Assembly (NCBI GenBank): GCA_966674685.1
Contig: CBKWJC010000012.1
Coordinates: 24,856 to 88,855, forward strand
Source: Thainema sp966674685
Lineage (GTDB): Bacteria > Cyanobacteriota > Cyanobacteriia > Phormidesmidales > Phormidesmidaceae
Direction: 5' to 3'
Length of the DNA stretch: 64,000 nucleotides
Under the pieces are notes generated by a model, which worked only from the letters and a program-made list of their open reading frames with translations, did no database searches and had not been told where the DNA came from. Below, piece by piece: positions 26,400 through 34,808 of the stretch (position 1 is its first letter; the number at the start of each line of letters is the position of its first letter). A program made the translations under genes and the position numbers.

Positions 26400-26717
26400 T
26401 GGTGAAATTGTTAGCACTTCTTGGTAAGCGATGCCAGATGACTTATAGATATCACCTCTAAAGCCCATATCGTAGACTCGCAACTCTTCCTGCTCTGGAT
26501 CAATCGTAAATACTACACGAATTTTTCCAATTCGCATTCGCAGGAACCCTTTCCATTCACCTTCCAGAGTTTTGATATCAAGTTCGCCTGCTGGAACTAG
26601 ACCTGATTCTTCGACGGAATCTAGCAAGATAGCCAGCTTTTCTTGGATGCGCTCTTGCTCTTTGGGGGAAAGTTTCTTCAAGAACTTAATCGCTTTCTTG
26701 CTCAAGATTAGTTCCAT
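26382..26717 (-). CDS. RelE/ParE-superfamily toxin
   Basis: 111 residues. MELILSKKAIKFLKKLSPKEQERIQEKLAIL is the helical hairpin of RelE-like toxins; LEGEWKGFLRMRIGKIRVVFTIDPEQEELRVYDMGFRGDIYK holds the basic beta-sheet expected to enter the ribosomal A site. It overlaps its antitoxin gene upstream by 32 bp and the lipase gene downstream by 18 bp on the other strand. Confidence 0.85.
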   Translation of the reverse strand: MELILSKKAIKFLKKLSPKEQERIQEKLAILLDSVEESGLVPAGELDIKTLEGEWKGFLRMRIGKIRVVFTIDPEQEELRVYDMGFRGDIYKSSGIAYQEVLTISPSSLDL

Positions 26718-26922
26718 TACGTACCCAATCGGTCATGTTAATGAATTCTTCCGTATCGTAATCACTTGGCGTACCAAACTGCTCTCTAATTTCAGCCATT
26801 TCTTTTTTGCTCACGCGAGGAATTAGAGCAAGGCATAAGGCAAGTCGCTCTTCACGTAAAACTTCACGAACGGTTTCTCTAATGCTTTTGCGAATAATGG
26901 CCTGTAATTCTTGTGTTTCCAT
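26686..26922 (-). CDS. Antitoxin partner of the RelE-like toxin
   Basis: 78 residues. The N-terminus is a charged helix (ELQAIIRKSIRETVREVLREERLALCLALIPRVSKKEMAEIREQFG), and the C-terminus is acidic (DYDTEEFINMTDW). No standard DNA-binding domain is obvious. Size, order and 32-bp overlap with the toxin identify it. Other members of this type are common in cyanobacteria. Confidence 0.75.
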   Translation of the reverse strand: METQELQAIIRKSIRETVREVLREERLALCLALIPRVSKKEMAEIREQFGTPSDYDTEEFINMTDWVRNGTNLEQESD

Positions 26923-27027
26923 TGCTCGAATTCCTCATGCCAAATAGGTACTGCCGTTACGATAGGCTTACTCTATTATGCTCCGAGTAGTTCGTGATCG
27001 CACCTTCACCAACCCTCTTAAACCTGA

Positions 27028-27068
27028 GATCGCAGTTTTTGATGAGTCGGTAAAAGTGCGATCGCACA
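27028..27068. repeat. HIP1-containing hairpin 1
   Basis: GATCGCAGTTTT (27028-27039) pairs with AAAAGTGCGATC (27052-27063), one mismatch. It belongs to a set of four similar hairpins at 31294, 32890 and 34809, all in the accessory island. Confidence 0.6.
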
Positions 27069-27070
27069 TC

Positions 27071-27098
27071 AATCCAAAATCCAAAATCTAAAATCCAA
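27071..27098. repeat. Heptamer tandem repeat (AATCCAA x4)
   Basis: Four units of AATCCAA, one with a C-to-T change, just before the stop of the STAND/WD40 gene. This matches the short tandem heptamer repeats well known in cyanobacterial genomes. Confidence 0.75.
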
Positions 27099-27104
27099 AA
27101 CTTC

Positions 27105-30100
27105 CTAGTTGATGTCATCACAGAGGTGGCGATCTTCTTCTCTAACGTTGGGGTTGTATTTCAGGTAGTTATGAATGCGATCGCAATTGTGTTCTATCAG
27201 AGAGCTTGAATTTAAGTCCACCTTCCATAGTTTTACCGTTTTGTCCTCACTAGCAGTGGCTAGGGTTTGACCATCAGGACTGAAACTAACATCCCAGATC
27301 CATCCACTATGGCCAAAAAGGGTAAGAACTTCTTCTCCAGTCTTTGTATCCCAAAGCTTAATTGTCTTATCTGCACTGCCAGTAGCCAAAATTTGACCAC
27401 TGAGATTAAAACTCACGCTCCAAATTCTGTCTTTGTGACCTAAAAAAGTATAAATTTGTTCGCCAGTCTCAACGTCCCAGAGTGTTATGGTTCTGTCTTC
27501 ACTACCAGAGGCTAGAGTTTGACCATCGGGACTAAAACTCACGCTCGATATATAGTTATCATGAGCCAATAATGTATGGTTTATCTCGCCGGTCTTTATG
27601 CTCCAGAGCTTAATAGTTCGATCATCACTACCAGAGGCTAGAGTTTGACCATTGGGACTAAAACTTATACTCCTAACCACGCCTTCATGACCAGCAAAAG
27701 AGCGGATCTCCTTGCCAGTTTTTACATCCCAGAATTTGATAGTTTTGTCAGCACTACCGGAGGCTAAAGTCTGACCATCAGGGCTAAAACTTACACTCCA
27801 AACCCAGCCGTCATGCCCATAAAGGGAACGAATTTCCTTTCCAGTTTTTACATCCCAGAGTTTAATGTTTTTATCAGCACTACCAGTAGCTAGAATTTGG
27901 CCATTGGGGCTAAAGGTTATGCTAGCGATAGAACTCTCATGGCCAGAGAGGGTATGAATTTCCTTTCCAGTTTTTACATCCCAGAGTTTGATAGTTTCAT
28001 CATCACCGCCAGTGGCCAGAGTCTGACCAGCGGGGCTAAAACTTACACTCTTGACTGCGTGACTATGGTTGAATAGGGTAGGGCCTTCAGTTTCTACATC
28101 CCAAAGCCTAATACTCTGATCTCTACTACCAGAGGCTATAGTCTGACCATTAGGACTAAAACCTACACTCCAAACCCAGTCATCATGCCCAGAGAGGGTA
28201 CGAATTTTTTCGCCAGTCTCTACATTCCAAAGTTTGATAGTCTGGTCTCTACTACCAGATGCTAAGGTTCGGCTGTCAGGGCTAAAACTTACGCTCCAGA
28301 CTCTGTCCTCATGCCCAGAAAGCGTGTGAATATATTTACCAGTTTCTACATCCCAAAGCCTAATGCTCTGATCTTTACTACCAGAGGCTATAGTTTGACC
28401 ATCAGGACTAAAACTTACGCTGTAGACCCAGTCACTATGAGCAAAAAGAGTACGGATTTCTTTGCCAGTTTCTATGTCCCAAAGCCTAATGCTCTGATCT
28501 TTACTACCAGATGCTAGCATTTGACCATCAGGGCTAAAACTCACACTTTCGACACTACCTTTATGCCCAGAGAGGGTATGTATTTTTTCGCCTGTCCTTA
28601 CATTCCAAAGTTTGATAGTTTTGTCATCACTACCAGAGGCTAGCATTTGACCATCGGGACTAAACCTCACACTCCGAATCCAGCTCTTATGGTCAGAGAA
28701 AGTATGTACTACCTCGCCAGTTTTTATATTCCAAAGTTTGATAGTTTTGTCATCACTACCAGAGGCTAGCATTTGACCATCGGGGCTAAAATCCACGCTC
28801 ATAACCCAGTCGCTATGACCAGAGAGAGTGCGTGTCACCTTGCCAGTCTCTGCATTCCAAAGTTTGATAGTTTTATCGTCACTACCAGAAGCTAGCGTTT
28901 GACTATCAGGGCTAAAACTCACGTTCCTGACTTGGGCATCGTGTTCCTCAAGTCGGTTTCGCTCACGCCCTTCATAAATACTGGCCCTCAATGCAGTTAT
29001 GACTTCGGGATCATGAGTTTGGCGTCGCTGTAAAATTTTTCCTGCACGGATAGCAACTATAGAAGCATCTAAATCTTTTCCTTCAGCTAATAGTGCCAGA
29101 GAATAGCGAGCTAAAGAATCCGCTTGACTAAGTCTTGCTTGTTTCTGTTGATGCCAAGCCGTCAGAAGTAATCCCGTACTAATAGTAACTGCCACCAAAG
29201 ATCCAATGGCAATTCCCCGTGCTGTTCTAACTTCCCGACGACGCAGGGCAGCCTTTTCTTGCTTTAGACGTTGGCGTTCCTGAATGCTCTGCTGAATAAA
29301 CTCTCGTTCTGCTACTAAATCGTCTGGACGCTCTGTTAGCTTTTCCTCCGCTTCTGCTAGTGCTGCCCCTCGCAGTAACGATCCCACATCTCGATTCGTC
29401 ATCTCCCACTGCTGCTTTGCCGCTCTCAACCGTTCTTGCCACGCTCGAAACACCCGATCCGTTTCCATCCAGCCGCGCAGTTCACCCCAGTTGCGAATCA
29501 GCGCCTCATGCACCACCTCTACCGTTTCCTGCTCAGCCGCATTGCGGCTCGTTACAACTAACCGCGCATCCGCTAGTTGCTTCACTAGCGACCAACTTTG
29601 TTCACCTAGCTCTGATTTTGCTGCGATTCGGCGGGTATCTTCTGCCCCTTCCCCTGGCCGCACCAATTGCACAAAAATCCGCCGCACCTGCGCCTTCTCT
29701 GTCTCGCTCAAGTGTTCATATTTCTGATCCGCATGGCGCGCCAATGCTCCCTCCACCTGGCCAATCGCTTCATACACCTCATGGGTCAACTGTTTACCCG
29801 TTCGCTGCTGCCACAGTTCCGTCAGCGCAAACTCCAGCAGCGGTAAATTCCCTGGCTGATCGGCCACATCATTTAGAATTCGTTCAACCAGTCCCCCTTC
29901 AAACGTCACGCCCAACTTCGCCGCTGGTTTTTCAATCACCTCCGCCAGTTCCTCACGGTTCATCGAGCGGATTTTGATATCCACGCTGTGTAATTGATCC
30001 GCAAATGCTGGATAAGACAGTGCATTGCCCAAGAAATCGGCCCGCATAGTTAGCACCAGCACCGCTCTACCTGGTTTATCCGTAGACAACTGGAATTCCG

Positions 30101-30743
30101 CAATGAGCTGATCCAGGAAACGGTGACGGGTTTCAGCTTCTGGGCAGAGAGTGTAGAGTTCCTCAAACTGATCGGCAATCAGCAGAATGCGATCCTGAGG
30201 AAAATTTTGCCGAATTTGAGCAAACACATCCCCAAGCCTGATGTCACCTTTTCGCAAACAACCTGCCAACTTACGGGCTTGCTTCATTCGGTCAATTTTA
30301 TCTAGATTTGCGTCATACAACGGCACTAGCGACAATGCCAATGCATGAAATGGATCAGCTTCTGGACTGTCTCCTGGACGAAAATGGGTAAATTGCCAGT
30401 GCTTTTCTTGTTGTAACTTTGGAACCAATCCCGCCAGTACCACCGACGACTTGCCGCTGCCGGAGGCACCTAAGACTGGGATAAACTGACGAATTTGTGT
30501 CGCATTATAGAGTTCAGCCACAAAGATATCCCGACCAAAGAAAAAATCTGCGTCATTTGGGCCAAAGTGAAACAGTCCTCGATAGGGACAAGGCAGTTCC
30601 AACCCATCATCCATATCTAGAACAACAGGTTGCGGCTCATGGCTATAGTAAAAATAGTTGTAGATGGTGTTGCCTTCACCTACCACCACACTTTGAATCT
30701 TATCTGCGAACTCTACTTGGTATCGACCTGCTTCTTCCCTCAT
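27105..30743 (-). CDS. STAND NTPase with RHIM-like N-terminal motif and 14 WD40 repeats (NLR-like)
   Basis: 1212 residues. Residues 6-31 hold a short motif (GRYQVEFADKIQSVVVGEG, then NTIYNYF) that resembles the C-terminus of the upstream small protein. YRGLFHFGPNDADFFFGRD opens the nSTAND1 NTPase; Walker A GASGSGKSS is near 92-100 and Walker B LLIADQFEE near 187-195. Winged-helix and coiled regions follow to about 515, then one hydrophobic segment (IAIGSLVAVTISTGLLLTAW). From about 595 there are 14 WD40 units, enough for two seven-bladed propellers, and a cysteine-containing tail (NYLKYNPNVREEDRHLCDDI). GGAG precedes ATG 30743. It is likely a ligand-sensing switch that oligomerises on activation; the ligand is unknown. 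Confidence 0.88.
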   Translation of the reverse strand: MREEAGRYQVEFADKIQSVVVGEGNTIYNYFYYSHEPQPVVLDMDDGLELPCPYRGLFHFGPNDADFFFGRDIFVAELYNATQIRQFIPVLGASGSGKSSVVLAGLVPKLQQEKHWQFTHFRPGDSPEADPFHALALSLVPLYDANLDKIDRMKQARKLAGCLRKGDIRLGDVFAQIRQNFPQDRILLIADQFEELYTLCPEAETRHRFLDQLIAEFQLSTDKPGRAVLVLTMRADFLGNALSYPAFADQLHSVDIKIRSMNREELAEVIEKPAAKLGVTFEGGLVERILNDVADQPGNLPLLEFALTELWQQRTGKQLTHEVYEAIGQVEGALARHADQKYEHLSETEKAQVRRIFVQLVRPGEGAEDTRRIAAKSELGEQSWSLVKQLADARLVVTSRNAAEQETVEVVHEALIRNWGELRGWMETDRVFRAWQERLRAAKQQWEMTNRDVGSLLRGAALAEAEEKLTERPDDLVAEREFIQQSIQERQRLKQEKAALRRREVRTARGIAIGSLVAVTISTGLLLTAWHQQKQARLSQADSLARYSLALLAEGKDLDASIVAIRAGKILQRRQTHDPEVITALRASIYEGRERNRLEEHDAQVRNVSFSPDSQTLASGSDDKTIKLWNAETGKVTRTLSGHSDWVMSVDFSPDGQMLASGSDDKTIKLWNIKTGEVVHTFSDHKSWIRSVRFSPDGQMLASGSDDKTIKLWNVRTGEKIHTLSGHKGSVESVSFSPDGQMLASGSKDQSIRLWDIETGKEIRTLFAHSDWVYSVSFSPDGQTIASGSKDQSIRLWDVETGKYIHTLSGHEDRVWSVSFSPDSRTLASGSRDQTIKLWNVETGEKIRTLSGHDDWVWSVGFSPNGQTIASGSRDQSIRLWDVETEGPTLFNHSHAVKSVSFSPAGQTLATGGDDETIKLWDVKTGKEIHTLSGHESSIASITFSPNGQILATGSADKNIKLWDVKTGKEIRSLYGHDGWVWSVSFSPDGQTLASGSADKTIKFWDVKTGKEIRSFAGHEGVVRSISFSPNGQTLASGSDDRTIKLWSIKTGEINHTLLAHDNYISSVSFSPDGQTLASGSEDRTITLWDVETGEQIYTFLGHKDRIWSVSFNLSGQILATGSADKTIKLWDTKTGEEVLTLFGHSGWIWDVSFSPDGQTLATASEDKTVKLWKVDLNSSSLIEHNCDRIHNYLKYNPNVREEDRHLCDDIN
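27210..28960 (-). repeat. Tandem array of 14 WD40-coding units, about 126 bp each
   Basis: Units are very alike at DNA level: CCAGAGGCTAGCATTTGACC, CTTTACTACCAGA and similar strings recur unit after unit. Neighbouring units in the middle share almost identical synonymous positions, which implies recent duplication or gene conversion rather than selection on protein alone. Confidence 0.8.
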
Positions 30744-30836
30744 GTAGATGCTCCAGCAGCCCTAGTTACACATCACATTAAGCTAAAAGCAAAAAACTAT
30801 AAGTAGGGGTTTGCTACAAAATAGGCACATGTGCTA

Positions 30837-31205
30837 TCAGCTGAACGTATTGGTTTGGGTATTATGGTCGCCAACCTGTGCGCCCTTCACTTCACCCTGA
30901 AACTCAACCTGGTACTTACCTGCGGTGGCTGCTTCTGGGTTCAACTGCTTCAACAATTCCTGTGCGGCTTGAATAATTTCTTCGTCCTGATCGGCTCCTG
31001 TTTCGGCCAGTTTCTTCTTGAGCGGTGCTTCATAAGTTTCTGGATCAGACTCATGTTCTTCCAAAACCATTTCTGCCTTGGGATCTTTAGCAAACTTATG
31101 CCTAATCAACGCTTTTAAGCCTGTGTAAGCATCTGGAACGGCATCGCTAGCAGCCTTTGCTGCACCCGCGACTAGGGCGGCCACAATTAGAGTAAGAGGT
31201 TCCAT
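30837..31205 (-). CDS. Small Bell-like effector candidate with C-terminal RHIM-like motif
   Basis: 122 residues from ATG 31205, after GGAGGATAGCAGG. The N-terminus MEPLTLIVAALVAGAAKAASDAVPDAYTGLKALIRHKF is a hydrophobic then amphipathic helix, followed by charged helices to about residue 95 (MVLEEHESDPETYEAPLKKKLAETG, EEIIQAAQELLKQL). This resembles the Bell domain described for bacterial amyloid-signalling effectors and related in idea to fungal HeLo/HET-S membrane killers. The last 27 residues (GKYQVEFQGEVKGAQVGDHN, then TQTNTFS) match the N-terminus of the STAND protein 93 bp downstream. The proposed role is a membrane-disrupting effector triggered by templating of this motif. Confidence 0.7.
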   Translation of the reverse strand: MEPLTLIVAALVAGAAKAASDAVPDAYTGLKALIRHKFAKDPKAEMVLEEHESDPETYEAPLKKKLAETGADQDEEIIQAAQELLKQLNPEAATAGKYQVEFQGEVKGAQVGDHNTQTNTFS

Positions 31206-31293
31206 CCTGCTATCCTCCACTGGATTTACCTTTAACTATAGGCGCAGTTTTCAAAGGAAGAGTAGATATTTACATTGGGCAAAATAAAATCTA

Positions 31294-31342
31294 AAGCGCG
31301 ATCGCACTTTCACTATCTGAATCAAAAAGTGCGATCGCGCTT
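31294..31342. repeat. HIP1-containing hairpin 2 (perfect 17-bp stem)
   Basis: AAGCGCGATCGCACTTT (31294-31310) pairs exactly with AAAGTGCGATCGCGCTT (31326-31342). It sits between the divergent starts of the Bell-like gene and the membrane-protein gene. Confidence 0.7.
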
Positions 31343-31445
31343 GACATTGGAGTGAATTGTCAGACCGACAATACGGGAACCCTTAGTGATGATGCATGAT
31401 ACGTCCGGGTATATCAGCGCAAAATCAGATGGGGAGCAAAAGGCA

Positions 31446-31970
31446 ATGGCACCTAGGAAAATAACTATTAATCAGTTGTCATTGGCCGGACTCGTAGGGC
31501 TAATTGTTGCTTACTACTTTTTGGCAAATGCGACTTACATTCTGGTGGGCTTAACCACTGAGGAACCCCCTGTAGTCTTACTCAGGCTTTATCTAGTTGC
31601 ATTGTCCCTACTGTTGGCCTTTTGGGGTTCACGAAATCCACGCAGTTTGGCGACGGTATTTCCAGCCATAGCTGTGGTCATTTTCGTCGTTGCATTTGCG
31701 ATTCCAGCGGTAGTTCTTGGGTGCATACTTTTTGCAGCCATTGTTGGCATAAACCTCAATTCATGGGCAGCGGGATGGATGTTTTCAGCTCTTCCTATTG
31801 GGCCTCTGGCTGTGCTCAATGCGGGGGTGGTCGTGTTGCTGGCAAGTACGGCAAAGGGACTCAAGCAGAATACGCTGCTCAAACAGGGGGAAATTTTTGT
31901 GCTGCTACTCGGAGCATCCTGGATCGGTTTAGCCACCTATTGGTCTATTCGAAATCTGGCCTATTCGTAA
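31446..31970 (+). CDS. Hypothetical membrane protein
   Basis: 174 residues from ATG 31446, preceded by GGGGAGCAAAAGGCA; an in-frame ATG at 31386 has no ribosome site. Five or so hydrophobic segments occupy most of it, for example LAGLVGLIVAYYFLANATYIL, LYLVALSLLLAFWG, FPAIAVVIFVVAFAIPAVVLG and IFVLLLGASWIGLATYW. No family recognised. It ends 11 bp before the DHFR-like gene and may be co-transcribed with it. Confidence 0.65.
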   Translation: MAPRKITINQLSLAGLVGLIVAYYFLANATYILVGLTTEEPPVVLLRLYLVALSLLLAFWGSRNPRSLATVFPAIAVVIFVVAFAIPAVVLGCILFAAIVGINLNSWAAGWMFSALPIGPLAVLNAGVVVLLASTAKGLKQNTLLKQGEIFVLLLGASWIGLATYWSIRNLAYS

Positions 31971-31981
31971 TTAACTGCGAT

Positions 31982-32545
31982 ATGAAGACTCAGTACTACA
32001 CAGCCACAAGTCTTGACGGGTTCATCGCCACCGAGGATGACTCGTTGGACTGGCTGTTTCCGCTTGGCGACCTGAATGACTCCAGCTATCCAGAGTTCAT
32101 CGCTGAGGTCGGTGCGTTGGCGATGGGATCGACCACCTACGAGTGGATGATCCGCAATGCCGATAAGGTCACTGCCGAAACCGGATCATCGTGGCCGTAT
32201 ACTCAGCCTGCCTGGGTATTTACCAGTCGCAGGCTCCCATTAATCGAGGGTGCAGACATCCGATTCGTAAAAGGGGATGTGCGCCAAGTTCACACTGAAA
32301 TGCGGGCGGCTGCGGAGGGCAAGAACATCTGGATTGTGGGAGGCGGTGACTTGGCAGGGCAGTTCTATGATGCTGGGCTTTTGGATGAGCTGATTGTCCA
32401 GCTTGGGTCGGTTACTCTGGGCAGAGGTAAACAACTGTTTCCGCGCCGAGTTCTGAGTCCAACCCTGCGTCTGATGTCGGTTCGCCAAATCGGCACCAGT
32501 ATGATTGAACTGCGTTATGAAGTGAGCAAAGGAAGTACGGGCTAA
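31982..32545 (+). CDS. Dihydrofolate-reductase-like (RibD C-terminal) family protein
   Basis: 187 residues from ATG 31982. MKTQYYTATSLDGFIATEDDSLDWLF is the standard N-terminus of this family, with LAMGSTTYEWM and the cofactor-binding IWIVGGGDLAGQFYDAGLLDELIVQLG. These proteins bind NADPH; natural substrates are mostly unknown. It is not the housekeeping folA. Confidence 0.85.
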   Translation: MKTQYYTATSLDGFIATEDDSLDWLFPLGDLNDSSYPEFIAEVGALAMGSTTYEWMIRNADKVTAETGSSWPYTQPAWVFTSRRLPLIEGADIRFVKGDVRQVHTEMRAAAEGKNIWIVGGGDLAGQFYDAGLLDELIVQLGSVTLGRGKQLFPRRVLSPTLRLMSVRQIGTSMIELRYEVSKGSTG

Positions 32546-32606
32546 GACCGAATCAATCCTGAAGACGGCTCACGTATTCCGCTGTTTTATGGAGAGGTGA
32601 AAATTG

Positions 32607-32873
32607 ATGCAGAAAATCGATACCACGTCATCCCCCGTTCCCGACCTAGCTAAGAGCGAGTGGGACTTTGTTGAGGTTTGGATTGATCCGATGCTGTCTC
32701 CTCCTCATATCCTGCTGTTGCTAGGCGATTCAGCAGGAAATTGTCGCGTGTATGATCCTGCTGAGAATCACAAGATCGTCTTTAGCAGCGCAACCTATGA
32801 TGAAGCTCAAACATGGTTACTGGAAGACGAGTATGAGTCAGTTGAAGGACGGCTTTCAGCATTAGAGCTATAG
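32607..32873 (+). CDS. Hypothetical small protein
   Basis: 88 residues from ATG 32607 with GGAGAGGTGAAAATTG before it. It has a compact beta-alpha look (WDFVEVWIDPMLSPPHILLLLGDSAGNCRVYDPAENHKIVFSS), then an acidic helix (YDEAQTWLLEDEYESVEGRLSALEL). I do not recognise the family. Its last codons and downstream 20 bp are repeated at 33567, which suggests a lost second copy. Confidence 0.65.
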   Translation: MQKIDTTSSPVPDLAKSEWDFVEVWIDPMLSPPHILLLLGDSAGNCRVYDPAENHKIVFSSATYDEAQTWLLEDEYESVEGRLSALEL

Positions 32874-32889
32874 CCAGGATAGAAACTGC

Positions 32890-32925
32890 GATCGCACTTC
32901 CCGCAACTCATCAAAAAGTGCGATC
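32890..32925. repeat. HIP1-containing hairpin 3
   Basis: GATCGCACTT pairs with AAGTGCGATC across a 16-nt loop, 15 bp after the stop of the small hypothetical gene. Confidence 0.6.
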
Positions 32926-33073
32926 TCACACAGGAGTCTTTGCTTAATTCCTTAAGAAAAGAGTACTAGGCTGCACATGTGATAGATAATCCTAAGAAAC
33001 GAATGCTTACCTTTCAGTCCCAACGTTGCAATGTTGATTAGCTCTTAAGTTTTAGAGGAGCCTGAGAATTAGG

Positions 33074-33532
33074 ATGCTGAAACTTTTTGCTGTGCTTTTA
33101 CTCTTGGTAGTCTTGGTAGTAGCTCTGATTTTTTGGATTGGTGCTCAATTTGCTTCAGCAAAGAACGTTAAACCGATCGAGCCTCAAAAAGCGCGTACTT
33201 TTAGTGATGGGTTTCTTGATGACTTTGTACACGATCGGCGAGAAGTAATTTATGCAAAGATGTCAAAAGATGCCCAAAGTCGGTTCAGCCGGGAACAGGT
33301 AGATAGCATAATGAATCAGCTTGGCGACCAAGTTGGTAAGGTCATAACGGTTAAGTTTGTGAGCGATATAGGTACGGTTTCGGTACTCTCCAAGATACCG
33401 AGTCGTGATATGAAGTATGAGGTGACTACAGATAAAGGGGCAACCTATCCTTTCACTGTTGTTGTTGTGCCGAGTGAGAGCGAACTAGCGGTTGATGAAT
33501 TCCATTTTTCTGTTGCCAGCATAACAGTATAA
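33074..33532 (+). CDS. Hypothetical membrane-anchored protein
   Basis: 152 residues. The N-terminus MLKLFAVLLLLVVLVVALIFWIGAQF is a single membrane anchor or uncleaved signal; the rest is a soluble domain with a helix (FLDDFVHDRREVIYAKMSKDAQSRFSREQVDSIMNQLGDQVG) then a beta-sheet (VITVKFVSDIGTVSVLSK...MKYEVTTDKGATYPFTVVVVP). The shape resembles DUF3887/DUF4019-type small extracytoplasmic domains. AGAGGAGCCTGAGAATTAGG provides the ribosome site. Confidence 0.7.
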   Translation: MLKLFAVLLLLVVLVVALIFWIGAQFASAKNVKPIEPQKARTFSDGFLDDFVHDRREVIYAKMSKDAQSRFSREQVDSIMNQLGDQVGKVITVKFVSDIGTVSVLSKIPSRDMKYEVTTDKGATYPFTVVVVPSESELAVDEFHFSVASITV

Positions 33533-33566
33533 GATTTCTCAGGTTGCTACATAACAAGCCGCTGTC

Positions 33567-33620
33567 CTTGAAGGAAGGCTTTCAGTATTAGAGTTGTAGA
33601 CAGGATAGAAACTGCGATCA
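33567..33620 (+). pseudogene. Remnant duplicate of the 3' end of the 32607 gene
   Basis: About 54 bp (TTGAAGGAAGGCTTTCAGTA onward) match 32841-32895 closely, covering the last ten codons, the stop and the downstream sequence. No further homology is visible upstream, so only the tail of a second copy remains, or a tail-only copying event took place. Confidence 0.6.
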
Positions 33621-33895
33621 CAAGTTTCTTTCTCTATGATGTGTTTGAGGAGATAGTATTTAGTCAAAATTATTGCTCGATAGTTGAATTTTATCTAAAT
33701 GCTAAAAGTCTCAAGCTGTAGGACTAGTTATCCTGTTTTTTATCCGATTGCTTAAAAGCAAGGAAACTAGCCTGGTAAATACTCTTGCTTATTAAAATGA
33801 ATAGAAATATTAATCATTTTGTTGGAATCTTGCTTGTATTTTATCCTTATATACAACATTCTTACATATATACAACATTCTTACATGCAACTAGG

Positions 33896-34732
33896 ATGAT
33901 TGAAGAAATGTCTGTTGATGTACCTTTAAATCCACCTATTTGGGAAGTCAATTTGATTGTATACGGCTCGATTACGGTCAATAAAACTATACGTTTTAGT
34001 CAAATTAAAGGATTTAGATTTCAAGATGCTTTCTACAGTGATATTGAAATTAGAAGAAGTCGTACAGTTTCTGGAGTGGAAGCAACGGTTACTGCTTTTG
34101 CACAAACTAAACAACTAGCTCGTGAAGCAGCAATGCTATTTTTTGGGCAAATGCTTGATACTCTTGCTATTCAAATTAATCAGCCACTTTATTTGAATTT
34201 CAATGATCACCAGGATGTAAGAGCTACTAGACATAGCACACTCAGAAGAGTTCAAAAAGAAGAATGGCAGGAAGCCTTCAAAGAAGCTAACATTCTATTG
34301 CTTGGCAACGAAACAACTTTCCTGAGAGCATTAGGCTGGTATCGGAAAGGATTACACACAGATGATCCTTTTGATAAATTTCTAGCTTTTTGGCTTGTCA
34401 TAGAAATTGTGGCAGGAAAATATCATCCTCCGATACCACAAGGAAGACCGACAGGCTGTATCAGCCAAATTTGGGAAAGTTTTAAAGCATTGTGGGGAGA
34501 ATGCGAGGTGTGGCCTATTATTTCAGGAGAATCGACATGGATTGATAATAACTACGAGATGCGTAAAAACATTGCTCACGGCACACAGCCAATTAATATT
34601 GATACAATAAAAGCAGTTACCCAAAAGAATTATGTTATAGAAAAAGTTGCTTATAAGTTTCTTGTAGAGTGGAGAGAGCAAAAGCTAAATCCACAAGTCT
34701 TACCAGAAGATAGGCAACGCTGGGATCTTTAG
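33896..34732 (+). CDS. HEPN-type (ApeA-like?) hypothetical protein
   Basis: About 278 residues from ATG 33896; starts at 33797 and 33908 are also possible and none has a strong ribosome site. The N-terminal half is mostly beta and mixed (WEVNLIVYGSITVNKTIRFSQIKGFRF). The C-terminal half is helical: DDPFDKFLAFWLVIEIVAGKY and then NNYEMRKNIAHGTQPINIDT, where RKNIAH fits the Rx4H catalytic motif of HEPN ribonucleases. HEPN proteins often cleave RNA in toxin-antitoxin and anti-phage systems. The gene is clearly more AT-rich than its neighbours and has no HIP1 site, which suggests recent arrival. Confidence 0.65.
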   Translation: MIEEMSVDVPLNPPIWEVNLIVYGSITVNKTIRFSQIKGFRFQDAFYSDIEIRRSRTVSGVEATVTAFAQTKQLAREAAMLFFGQMLDTLAIQINQPLYLNFNDHQDVRATRHSTLRRVQKEEWQEAFKEANILLLGNETTFLRALGWYRKGLHTDDPFDKFLAFWLVIEIVAGKYHPPIPQGRPTGCISQIWESFKALWGECEVWPIISGESTWIDNNYEMRKNIAHGTQPINIDTIKAVTQKNYVIEKVAYKFLVEWREQKLNPQVLPEDRQRWDL

Positions 34733-34808
34733 ATGAAATCGCAGCATAGTCTATCGTTTTACTAAGAGTGATTGTTAAAGAATTGTCTAAAATAGCAGCC
34801 TGGTTAGC

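Noticed and set aside
27210..28960. Regularly spaced near-identical DNA resembling a CRISPR-like array
   Set aside because: The period is about 126 bp, there is an open frame throughout and the units translate to WD40 blades.
29360..29977. Long ORF opposite the STAND NTPase region (205 residues)
   Set aside because: Pro/Ser-rich translation with no family features; it is the antisense of a well-supported gene.
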